A stretch of 39,360 nucleotides of DNA from Ettlia oleoabundans (lineage: Eukaryota; Chlorophyta; Chlorophyceae; Chlamydomonadales): NCBI GenBank assembly GCA_019693395.1, contig JAAMXP010000536.1, positions 1-39,360 on the forward strand, written 5' to 3'. Position numbers and translations under genes: made by a program. This document shows positions 30,201-39,360 of this stretch, one piece after another (the stretch's first letter is position 1; every line of letters starts with the position of its first letter). The notes under the pieces were generated by a model. It was given only the letters and a program-made list of their open reading frames with translations. It was not told the DNA's origin and made no database searches.

Positions 30201-33200
30201 TTCCAGGCAGCAGAAAGCAGCTACCACTGCTGGCTGGCTGATGTCTGGCGCAAACAGCAGGGGGGCCGCATGAGAGTTGGCAGCCAGCAAAGAACAGTTG
30301 GGCAAGGAGGGTGGAAGAAACTTCACGCAAAGACCAAGCTGCAGCGTGCATGCCATGAGACATTGTTGTGGTGGCCAACTGCGGAAGCTCACAGGACGCT
30401 GAGGGACGGTTTGAAGGGCGCTTTGCACCAGCTGGAAGGGATGATGGGTGCCACGCCAGTGCCATTCAGCATCCTGCACTCAGCACAGCAGGCACCCAGA
30501 AGACGGTCAGCTATTGACACCAAGCCGGCAAGCCAAAGGTTCACCACTGCGTTATTGCACATATCATTTGCCAAACAGGCAACAATTGCAGGGCCAAGGG
30601 GTGTGGATAGGCAAGTGATGGGTAGCATCGCCAGTGGCACATGCTGCTGCCGGCAATTGTGTGCAGGTGACAGCACTCACAGAGTTTCCAGCTTAGGCCA
30701 AGCGAGGTCTGGAGGCAAGGTGCCGGTGAGCCCCTGGTTTCCAGCCAGGTCCAGACTCAGCAGCTCAGGGAAGGCTCCAGGCTCCAGCCAGGCAGGCGGG
30801 AAGGCAGGCCCCGTCAGAAAGTTGTCTCTGAGAACAATACGCTTCACCTGCGAAGCGTGGTGCATAATCATCTAGCAGTATTGTGTTTTGGCTACTTTGG
30901 TGCATGATTCAGGCAGGTTAAGTAGGCTGCACGTAGGATACGGCCAGGGAGTATTGAACAACCACAGCGATTGCTTGTGCATATGCAACAGAAACAGTCA
31001 ACTTTTACGGGCGTACAGACAGGAAAGCGGCAAGTGCTGCTGCAACAGATACCCCAAATCAAGCGGCATTGCACACTCTCGTGAAAAATGAGACTGCAGC
31101 AGCTGACTCACTTTGCTGTTGGCCCACTCGGCAGGAAGCGTTCCAGTCAGTTGGTTGCCAGACAGCTGCAGATAGAGGAACATGCAATTAAAATGCAATC
31201 AAGATGTTGCCAAGGGCGGGAACATGTGCCACAGCAGGAGATTGCTCGACGCACCCGACTACAAGGTATCCCATCCGCCTTGCACCGGTGAACACCTGCC
31301 AGACTGTTGGAGGGCCATGGCGGGGTCAGCAGGTTGGAGCAGCCAGGCATGGTTGGGCTTGAGGCACTCACAGAGAGAATATCCAGTTGGGGGTGGTTTT
31401 TGAAGAGCTCTGCTGGAAGGGTGCCCGTCAGCCCTGCTGAGGTGATGGCCCTGCAGGCAGAGTGACAAGAATGGGAGCAGCGTTGGGGAGAAGGCATAGC
31501 GTGCCAAGCTAAGCTGCACCGCTTGCCTGCTTTTAATAGACCACTGGGCAGGACCAAAACCAGCACCTGCCGCTCATTCAATGCCAAAAGCACATCAACA
31601 TGCAGCAGCACAAACATGCATGTCGCGGCTGCGCTACCGAGAACAAGAGCAAGAGGGTGGCCAAGGCAGGCAGGCAGGCAGGCAGGCATCACTCACAGTT
31701 CAGTAAGCAGGGGGAAGCCGCCCTGAACCCACTCGGTCGGTAGGGTACCAGTCATAGCCACGCGGCTTATCCTCAGCATCTGCAGAACCCTAAATCCATG
31801 TGACCACTCTGCCGGCAGACGTGCTGAATGGACTGCAGGTGTTGTTTGAGCTGCTGTTGCTGCCAGTGGTGCCGCCGTTTCTTGTGTTCGGGCATGTTGA
31901 TGGGTGCTGGCGGTTGTGTTGTCGGCAACAGGCGCTGGTGCGGGGGATCCAGCTGGGTTATAAGGTAGCCACGTCCCTTCTCCGGTTGTGTTGTAGATGG
32001 TAAGGTATCTGAACCCCGAGAGGTCGGAAGCCCAATCCCTGGGCAGCGGTCCTAGCAGCGGAGCACGCACAAGCAAGGACCCCACTGTGCTGAGAGAGGG
32101 GCCACCCCAGCTGGGTGGCAGCGTGGATGGAAGCATGTCGTAAATGTCGAGGTGCAAGCTCAGGAGATGCGGAAAGGCTCCTTGCTGGATTTCAGGCAGC
32201 CCTCCCTGTATGCTCTCAAACACCAGCATCAGCCTGCATGGGTGTGTTGTGGGTGGGTGGTGTGGTGGTCGTGGTGTGGACAGAGTCAGGCGGCGTCAAG
32301 GAGGGAGCTCCAGCAGGTCAGCATGCATGCAGGCATGCAGCCGCCAGTCACTCATAGCAGGGGCAAGGCAGCACGTTACGTAGGAAATATACTGCGTTCT
32401 TGCGCGCCCCAACTGGCCAGATGCCTACTTGCTCACGTCTGCAGCTTGAGGAAGGATCCTGACGACACCCATTCCTTAGGGATGCTATCTTGCACTGTGC
32501 AAGAGTGGTATTCCAGCTCAAGCAGCTCCAAGTACTGCAGCTGTGCCAGCTCGGGCAAGAAAGGCGCAAAGACCTGAGGCGCCCCTCCGCCGCAAGTAGG
32601 GATGTCATCACTGTACTCTCCCTCACCGCCCTCCTGCCGCTGCTGCTGCCTCCAGGAAGAAGTTGCTTTCTTCAATACAATACCCACCATATCTGGCACT
32701 CTCACTGTTCTGCAACAACCCAAGCACAGTCAAAGAACGGCGGGTAAAGTTGACCTCTGTGAGATGATGCGACAGTGCCTACACTCACAATCTCAACAAT
32801 ACTCCAATGGATGGGCCCAGCAGTTGACAGAATACTTAAATAAATACTGCTCGGTTTCTTATCTGGCGGTTTAGATCTATCCTTGTAGGATTCAGATGAT
32901 ATGATGGTGGCCATTGGGAGGTTTAACGTCACTCACATGGCAATGACCTGCCGCTCCTGGTTACAACTGATGGATGCCCAGGTGCAGTGGTGGGCTGGGT
33001 TGTCAGGCTGCCACCCAGATTCCCTTGACATGGGTTCCATGCGTCGACGCAGCTTGCGCATGATAACATCTGCAGCGGATTCGGGGCAGGAGCAGGCAAT
33101 GGGACAAGGCTGCAAATGAGTCAACTCTTTGGATGGCTATTAGGAAACCAGAAGCATGAAAATGACAGACGTAAATGAGGCCAGGGCACGAGGCTGAGGT

Positions 33201-33407
33201 GGGTGTGATATGACCTGAAGCCTTAAGTCGATATAAGGTGAATAACGATTGTTGCATTACCGGAAGCATACAGCCAGGCAGCATACCTTCAGGCAGCAGG
33301 CTTTGCGCCAGTGGCGGGGCCCCCACCGCTCCAGTTGTCAGCGCTGTGAGCAGGCCGGCGAGCACCGCGACCAACGGCGCGGTGGCCTGCATCAGGAACT
33401 GCCGCAT
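27250..33407 (-). CDS. Leucine-rich repeat receptor-like protein kinase
   Basis: Sixteen exons, phases consistent: 33287-33407, 32937-33069, 32789-32834, 32437-32573, 31697-32233, 31372-31450, 31112-31165, 30681-30847, 29469-30378, 29114-29212, 28758-28868, 28497-28597, 28251-28337, 27853-27962, 27498-27691, 27250-27360; about 998 aa. Order: signal peptide (MRQFLMQATAPLVAVLAGLL), an N-terminal cap with the plant-like pair CTWASISC, LRRs with the repeating (L/T)GTLPxEW unit (for example LSGNQLTGTLPAEW, near 352-365), a Cys-containing stretch, a membrane helix near 566-588 (ALVGVFLTIPAVVAGWLLW), a basic juxtamembrane region, then a kinase from ~729. Kinase motifs: GEGAHAVVY, VAVK, HSDLKPGN, SDLG, AAPEQ, DMYSFGVLLVEL, and a terminal Arg in QQRCAAAEAL. 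HRD reads HSD and DFG reads DLG. The 46-base exon 3 and the long exon 9 are the least certain. Confidence 0.85.
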
Positions 33408-34009
33408 GTGGCAACAACGCCCTCGACGGCGTCTATGCAGCAGGCCTCCGGGCCCGTCCGTGCAGGGAAACCATGCTCGCCCAAGCTGCCATTAAAATAC
33501 CTTCTCGCACTGCCTAACAGACTCGTAGGTTACCAAATAGAACACGGTATGCCGTGAGTTGGATACACATGATGGCTGTGCTGGCGCTGAACTGCCGGCG
33601 GGACCGTCCTCTAGTCTGCCCTTAGAAAAGGAACACCTGCTGGAGGTGTGAACCCTCACAAATCTGACTCCTCAACCTCCCCCACCGTCCATGGGTGCAT
33701 TCACAACCGAAAGCCATTTGCCTGTGCTGTTGTGTATGGCATGGCCCACTGCATCAAGCACAGTTGCAGCCTGGCCTGGCATGGGGGCGGATGCGTGCAC
33801 CTGATCGATGAGCCGCAATTCTGCGTTCATTGTCACACGAGTGGCGGGTGCAGTGCGGTAACGTGGCAAATGAAATCAGGGTGATGAACGAAAACGGTCC
33901 GAGTACCAGTCTGGGATGTAGTGTGTAAAGTGCCGGCGATGCTCCTACTAGGGCATGTGCTGCACCACAGCAGGCTTCAAGTGGCGGAAGGCAGCCGGCT
34001 AGCTGCCAA
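33408..34009. other. Intergenic region upstream of the receptor kinase
   Basis: These 600 bases separate two minus-strand genes. They must hold the kinase promoter and the 3' UTR of the DUF3611-like gene. I see no gene, repeat or clear motif. Confidence 0.5.
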
Positions 34010-35574
34010 CTATGCGGGCCTAGGGCTGCTGCTGCTGCTATCACGCGCTGGGGGGCTGCTGGTGGTCGCCATCACGTGCACCGCCGAAGGGCGGTTGGCC
34101 ACGATCCTTAGCAACCAGAGGCTGCACACGAGGCTGAAGAAGTGAGCCAACAGGGCATTGGTAGTGGCCTGCAGGCAGGAGCAGAAATGCACACGAGTTG
34201 TAGCCTTGCTGTCCCCTTGCCCTGCGTATCGACTATCATAGCACCACCTTCACTTCCACCCTCCCATATAAACACCAATTGCAGGAACCCACCCCACCTG
34301 CACATTGAAAACATCAAACGCCAGCACTGGGTTCCAGTTGGTGGACGAGGTGGCCAGGAAGGGGTTGACGGTGGCGGAGGTGAGCGTCTTGGCTAGCAGC
34401 ACGCCGATGGTGGCAGAAAGGCCCAGCATGGTGACCCCGGCGCCCAACACATTGATCACTGCACCCTGCAGCATGCCATACGACAAGAATGTGTCGTCAA
34501 TTTACGCACAGCAGCCTTGGTGCATCAGGTGTTTATGGCTGTGCCGTGATCCCAAGCAGCGCACGGACAATACCCAGTCTTGGGTGCTGGCCACGGTTGC
34601 AGCCCAGCTTTGAGCGCCGCAGAAGCAGCAGGATGTGAAGCATGGTACCCCAGCCACATCCACGCCCATCAGTTTGACGCCACGCCTCTGCCCACATCGC
34701 TGACACAAACCAGTGCTGCCGCTATGCCCACCTTCTCAAGCATGGCTATGACATCTGACCGGCGGATCTTGGGTGCTGCATCCAGGTTGGTGGCATCCAA
34801 AAACGCGCGCAGCTTCCGAGACAATCGCACGTATCCAAAGGACCAGAAGAGGGAGAGGAAGCCTAGAACGATGCCGAAGAGGGTGAGGTAGAGGGAAATG
34901 GAGGGGCCGTTCTGCGGCAGGGGAATGGGCAGCAGCGGGGGGACGGGTGCAGTGCTTAGAAGTGACAAAGTCACAGAGCTGCGTTCAACTATTTCGGACA
35001 CAAGAAACAAGCTGAACGATAGGCTATGCAGAGGAGACTGGCAGAAGTAGAGAAGTACATGCAGCGGCAGCGCGTCCCAATCCCAGCAAACCGCCCACCT
35101 GCGAGGTGAAGGCTAGGGAGAAAAGCAACACCACCGCCGCGACTGTGTTGAGCACCAGCTGTACCCAAAAGCTCAGCCAGCCGTAGCGTCGGCAAGCGCT
35201 AGCCGCCTTCTTCAAGTTCTGCCGCGCCACCTCGGAAACATCTACCGCCTGCTCTGCTGCTGCTGCCGCCGATGCGCCAGCTGACGACGCGGTTGCATGC
35301 GGCGCCTGCAGCATCGGCACGCTTGCGAATATTCAACAGCGTCTTATTCCAGCCCAGCTCAAGCGCAGCGACTGCCAGCGCTGCAAACACAACCCACCCT
35401 GTCAAGTCGCCGCCTGCTGGGGGCGCTCAGCGGTTGTGAGAGCCGCACCGGCGCTGCTAGGGCTGCGCTGCCGGGCAGTGCCCGTAGCTGCCGCGGTTGG
35501 GGTCGGCCTATCGCTACCACAGGCTGGCAGGCGCGGCTGCAGACTTGCATCGTGTTATGAGGAAATACATGCAA
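34010..35574 (-). CDS. DUF3611-like plastid membrane protein
   Basis: Five exons, every junction in phase 0: 35398-35574, 35099-35305, 34732-34911, 34298-34465, 34010-34168; 296 aa, stop TAG. The first exon is rich in Arg, Ala, Ser and Pro without acids (from Met9: MQVCSRACQPVVAIGRPQPR), a typical chloroplast transit peptide. The mature part has four hydrophobic segments: YGWLSFWVQLVLNTVAAVVL, LYLTLFGIVLGFLSLFWSFG, a stretch around INVLGAGVTMLGLSATIGVL, and a last helix in FFSLVCSLWLLRIV. The order 'GWLSFWvQLvL', 'FWSFgYvRLsRkLR' and 'LGlsATiGvLLAKtL' fits DUF3611, a family of cyanobacteria and plastids with no assigned reaction. I name the family from memory of these patterns, so an alignment should confirm it. 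Start is ATG 35574 or, eight codons later, 35550. Confidence 0.75.
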
Positions 35575-36143
35575 ATGCCCTTAGCCTGTTCCAAGACACT
35601 TGTAACACTGCTGAGCTGGTGCCAGCGACCCTGCTGAGTCAGGTACCAACAAAAAGAAGCCACATACCTCAAGCGAGGTGTATAAGCCACATGCACATAG
35701 AGACCACAATCTCTGGGATCGCTAGCCAAAAGCTGCAGGGCAGGTCCAGCGCGCTTGGCACCAAGGTTACCAGGAAACCCGCTGGGTGAGAGTGCAAGTT
35801 GATGCATGGCAGTCAACAGGCGGAGATTCAAACAATAAACGGGAACCTGGATTGGTCGGCTGCAAGGTCGCTGGAGGGTCACGCCGAGGTGGCAATCCCG
35901 CGCCACTGAATTCCCGTTGCTGAGCTCACGCACCAGCGCTTATCATGGCAGGAGATGGATGTCAGCCACTAAGTGGATTCATGCTGCAGCAGGCTGCTGG
36001 GGGTTCTGGCTGCGCAAGCAGAGAAGCAATGTGATGATGATGATGATGATGTGATGATGCAGCAGGTGGCTCCCCGACCACCGTTGCCAACTGAGCGCCC
36101 GCTGGACCGTCTACACTTGTGCTGCAACCTTTGCTGGCGCAGG
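35575..36143. other. Divergent intergenic region with a (GAT)n run
   Basis: It separates the DUF3611-like gene (-) from the cupin gene (+), so both promoters should be here. A GATGATGATGAT run lies near 36032-36055. A plus-strand frame open from ATG 35973 through this run (it would encode six Asp) is continuous with the cupin exon, so the cupin could have a longer N-terminus. Confidence 0.45.
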
Positions 36144-37061
36144 ATGGTGAGCTCAACGCATGAGCATCATGACTATGTACGCAAGCACAAGTTTCAACAG
36201 CCAGTGAAGAAGGAGGTGAGCAGCGGGTGGCAGCTGAGGCAGAGACTATCGGCTGCTCAGCCTGGTCTGCTGCAACACAGCCACGATTGATACAAAGTGC
36301 TGATAACCACCCTCAAGGTGTGCATTTCATGGTGATCAATAGCGCTGCACTCATAGTTAACTATCTGTCCTCTCTTTGGTCTGCCGCCCCCCAACAGGAT
36401 GTTGAGCGTGACTGGCGGCCTAGGGGCTACAGCTATGACCTATTTGTGGACCCGCCTGGTGAGCTTAATAGCTGTTATACAGATGCTGACCAGGCGTCTG
36501 CACAGGTGCTGGCTGGGAGCTTCCTTTCCTTGTACCCTTGGCCACCCTGCCACCCTGCATCAGCACTACAATGGCCCTGGTCTTGCCTCTTGATTGAGCT
36601 AGAACCCATTCTTACTGCATGTGTTACTATGATCGCTCTGCAGGAAAAGAGTGGAGGGATTTCACACACCAGGAGGACGAGCTAGTGACGGTGGTTGAAG
36701 GGAGCATGGAGTTCACGATTGGAGGGGACAGGGTGGTGCTGGAGCCTGGGGACGAAGCCTTCATCCCAGCAGGTGATAACAGGGCAGGAAGAGGCAGCAT
36801 TAGAAGGAAGGACATGTATTTCTTAGATACATGAGTGCTGCAAAGTATGAATCGACCTTGCTTTGTACCTTGATTGCGGCTTTGCTTGGCGAGGCTAGCA
36901 GCACCGTACCGGGCCATGCTCTGCACGAGCTGCATTAGCTGATGAAAGCAGGTTGGCATCCTCGCTCAAAGCTTGGATCTGCTGAACTCCCCTCAGGTGT
37001 CAAGCACAGCACCAGGAACGTGGGCGATGGCCAGGCGCGATGGCTGTACGGCTATGCTTGA
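36144..37061 (+). CDS. Small single-domain cupin protein
   Basis: Four exons, 36144-36215, 36398-36458, 36644-36772 and 36997-37061, give 108 aa with ATG 36144. The family pattern is clear: DWRPRGYSYDLFVDPPG, then WRDFTHQEDELVTVVEG (cupin motif 1), then PGDEAFIPAGVKHSTRNVG (cupin motif 2) and the ending RWLYGYA. Likely metal ligands are His and Glu of motif 1 and His of motif 2; the usual HxH pair is reduced to one His. Small cupins of this type bind a metal and a small ligand and occur as one-domain proteins in bacteria and algae. The substrate is unknown. The frame is open upstream to ATG 35973, which would add a Cys- and Asp-rich extension; I prefer 36144 because that extension looks non-conserved. 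Confidence 0.8.
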
Positions 37062-37391
37062 GCAATGCAGCAACGGACCGGTCGTACAGCCCCGGCCACT
37101 GCAGCACCGCTTGGAGGCTGCTGTCTTGCGAATGTTGCCTTCATGTTAATGACACAAGCATGTTGCACATGTCACTTATTCCGGTAAAAATATGGACACT
37201 ACCGTAAGGTTCTTGGGCCCTGGTCAGCCCAGACAGGGACGCACAGCCGCCGTCCACCTGGCATGATATCGGTATCCTACTGGCCGGGTTGACATTGCAC
37301 AGCGCGGTGCGGCACCATGCAGCAAGAGAGCCATTAGGATCTGCTGTGTCAGAGCCCGACACCGGATTACGACAGAGCACATTGCCGCACA
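37062..37391. other. Intergenic region between cupin and prolyl 4-hydroxylase genes
   Basis: About 330 bases between tandem plus-strand genes. It should hold the cupin 3' UTR and the hydroxylase promoter. No TGTAA, repeat or gene stands out. Confidence 0.4.
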
Positions 37392-39360
37392 ATGACACGC
37401 GTCGGAAGACGAAGACGCAGCCTTGTCCTAGCAGCAGTAGTACTGCTCTTAGGTGCGCATAAAAAGAATATGCGGAGCCAGCGTAGGAGGCGCTGGACTG
37501 CTGCCGCTGCGGCATCGGCAGCAGCGGGGCGCAATGCCCGCACACGTCTCAACAGCTTCCGGGGTAGCTCACTCCATCAACATCTCAGCTGCTGCAGGGA
37601 TTGCTGGACCGCAAATAGGAGCGAGCTGCATGACAATGGGTAATCACACGCACGGCTGGTGAGCAGCTGATGGGTTCAGTTTGGGGGCGGTTGCCTGTGA
37701 TAGCGTGTTGCTTCGTGCCCTCCGCAATTTTCACTTTTCAGCAGGAATTGGTTCCGTGGGTCTACTGTATGCTGTATTGTAATATCAAAACTTGCGTGCA
37801 GCATCATGAAGCAGGTATTCCCATTCCTCTTCCTTGCAAAGTAGTCATTTTCGAAGAACGCCATATGCCACCACACGCCGCTTGCAGGGTGGAAGTAGTT
37901 GCATGGAAACCGCGGGCGCTGCTGCTGCACGGCTTCCTGTCTCACGCGGAGTGCGACCACATCATAGAGGTAGGTGCACACACTCTATTCCTGTGGACAC
38001 CTCATGCAGGCGGGTGCACACGCCGAATGTGGCCACATCATGCAGGTGGTTGTTGCACAAAGGCGCCTGTTGGCAGCTCTCAGGGGGCATTGCCCAGCAT
38101 TGCCTGCTGGGCAGCTGCAGCAAATGTATTTTGCTGGCAGCCTCAGCTGAGTACCAGAGGGCACATGGCGCCGCTGATGTGCACCTTCACAGAGTGCACA
38201 ACATCTGCTGGTCCCCCGTGCAGCCCTGCTTGCTTTGGCGCGCATATGTTGTCCTCAAGCCTGCAGCTTTTCTCTAGCCAGCTGTGTGTTGAAAGTGCAT
38301 CACGCTCTCCTGTCTCCGCCGCTTTGCCGCCTTCAGCTGGCCCAGCCCGGCCTGGAGCGCAGCAGCGTGGTGGCGGCGAATGGCTCTTCAGTGCTGGACG
38401 AAATACGCACTAGGTGGGGTTGTCTTGTGCTGAAGGGGGGGGGGNNNGGGGGTAGTGTGCGGGGAGGCGGAGGGTGTGGTTGGTTTTTGTGTGGATCGGG
38501 ACGGCTGTATGCCACTTAGGAACTGCTTTCTTGGGTGCCTGCATCGTGTCCATCTGCATTACTTCATATGTTGCTTTTCTTTGCTGCCATGTAAAGCCCA
38601 GTGTCCGCAGCGCACCATACACTTGCCGCCCATACTGCACCCCAACAGTGCATTGCCATGCCTTTCAGGAGCAGAAGCCAACTTGGTTGTCGGCAATGTA
38701 GATGGCTGCTTACCATTGGTGCCGCGCCGAACTTTCCTTCTTCCTTTGCAGCTCGGGCATGTTCATCAGCAAGGGGCACGACGATGTGGTTGCCGCCATA
38801 GAGGAGCGGGTAGCAGCTGCCACCCACCTGCCTGTGGCCAACCAGGAGGACATGCAAGTGCTGCGGTGCGTGATGGTCCTGCTTTTTGTGTGTGTGTTTG
38901 TGACTGCATATCTGCCTTACCGCATTGGAAGCGCACGGCACCGACTTCCTGGGCGTGTTGGTGTGTGTGTGTGGTTGGGTGGCCTGCTGGGAGTGAGAGT
39001 GGGTGGGAACATGGCTGGCTGTCGCGCTGGGCGAGCAACTGGCGGGTTGGGTGGGTGACCGCCTTGTTCGCTATGGGCAGCGCGGCGATCGCCCTCCACG
39101 CCACCCTGTTATGACTGCAGCCAGCCAGCCGTGCATTCCTCTGCGCCGCCCTCTCATCATGCAGTACCACCCGTGCTGTACCGCCTGCAGGTATGAGTTG
39201 GGACAGAAGTACAGCGCTCACTGGGACATCAACGACTCACCTGAGCGCCAGCGCCAGATGGAGGAGCGGGGGGTGCTGGGGGGCCTTCGTAGTGCCACGC
39301 TGCTCATGTACCTCTCAGGTGTGTATTGGAGGGAAGTGGGCATTGAGAGTGTGTGTGTGT
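37392..39360 (+). CDS. Prolyl 4-hydroxylase alpha-like, type II membrane (3' end missing)
   Basis: Five exons are seen: 37392-37639, 37888-37969, 38337-38413, 38752-38865, 39191-39318; the gene continues past the edge. The N-terminus, MTRVGRRRRSLVLAAVVLLL, has a basic cluster then a hydrophobic helix, as in signal-anchored ER/Golgi enzymes. The body shows VEVVAWKPRALLLHGFLS, SHAECDHIIE, RTSSGMFISKG and YELGQKYSAHWD. HxD in AHWD gives the first two Fe(II) ligands; the third His and the 2-oxoglutarate Lys are off the edge. These enzymes hydroxylate proline with O2, 2-oxoglutarate and ascorbate; in green algae and plants the targets are Hyp-rich cell-wall glycoproteins. The exon 1 donor (AATGG|GTAATC) is picked because it restores frame, giving an Ala/Arg-rich stem of ~60 residues. 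Intron 3 contains a 3-base N run. Confidence 0.88.
38435..38452. other. Unresolved bases in a poly-G run
   Basis: Three N (38445-38447) sit in a run of about 10 G before and 5 G after, within hydroxylase intron 3. The true length of the G tract is unknown; coding sequence is not affected. Confidence 0.95.

Noticed and set aside
32574..32723. Extension of kinase exon 4 upstream as coding sequence
   Set aside because: The frame is open, but using it breaks phase with exon 2; the 46-base exon 32789-32834 joins both sides in frame.

Overview
This is an intron-dense piece of a nuclear genome, most likely from a chlorophyte green alga. The reasons are: about one intron per 100-300 coding bases, with G/C-rich exons and CTGCAG-type acceptors; long Gln/Ala/Ser homopolymer tracts inside otherwise conserved proteins; plastid-type or mitochondrial-type N-terminal extensions; TGTAA elements (the usual chlorophyte poly(A) signal) 150-300 bases past several stops; and a gene set of organelle EngB GTPase, a DUF3611-like plastid membrane protein, an LRR/F-box protein and a prolyl 4-hydroxylase. 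I cannot fix the class or species. I see no operons, CRISPR, rRNA or phage. All gene models are my own splicing by eye. Nearly every junction keeps reading frame and agrees with family conservation, but none has transcript support.

Layout: (1) 11-668 (+), 3' end of a SnoaL/NTF2-like gene. (2) 926-4080 (-), EngB/YihA GTPase. (3) 4466-7259 (+), SURF6/Rrp14. (4) 8134-13493 (+), 15-exon succinate-semialdehyde dehydrogenase. (5) 14134-15057 (+), small orphan membrane protein. (6) 15341-20533 (-), UVSSA, the transcription-coupled repair scaffold. (7) 20934-24092 (+), orphan Ala/Gln-rich coiled-coil protein. (8) 24682-~26493 (-), F-box/LRR protein. (9) 27250-33407 (-), 16-exon LRR receptor-like kinase. 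(10) 34010-35574 (-), DUF3611-like membrane protein with a transit peptide. (11) 36144-37061 (+), small cupin. (12) 37392 to beyond the right edge (+), prolyl 4-hydroxylase.

EngB and SURF6 are transcribed divergently from about 385 bases. One serves organelle large-subunit assembly and the other nucleolar pre-60S assembly, so co-regulation is plausible. UVSSA and the coiled-coil gene form a second head-to-head pair. The F-box, kinase and DUF3611 genes run in tandem on the minus strand, but nothing shows that they share a pathway.

The most interesting signals are the complete LRR receptor kinase with HSD and DLG in place of HRD and DFG; a UVSSA that seems to lack its C-terminal zinc finger; short local duplications centred on splice sites in the F-box and SSADH genes; and the same pentanucleotide repeat, in the same transcriptional orientation, in introns of two unrelated genes.
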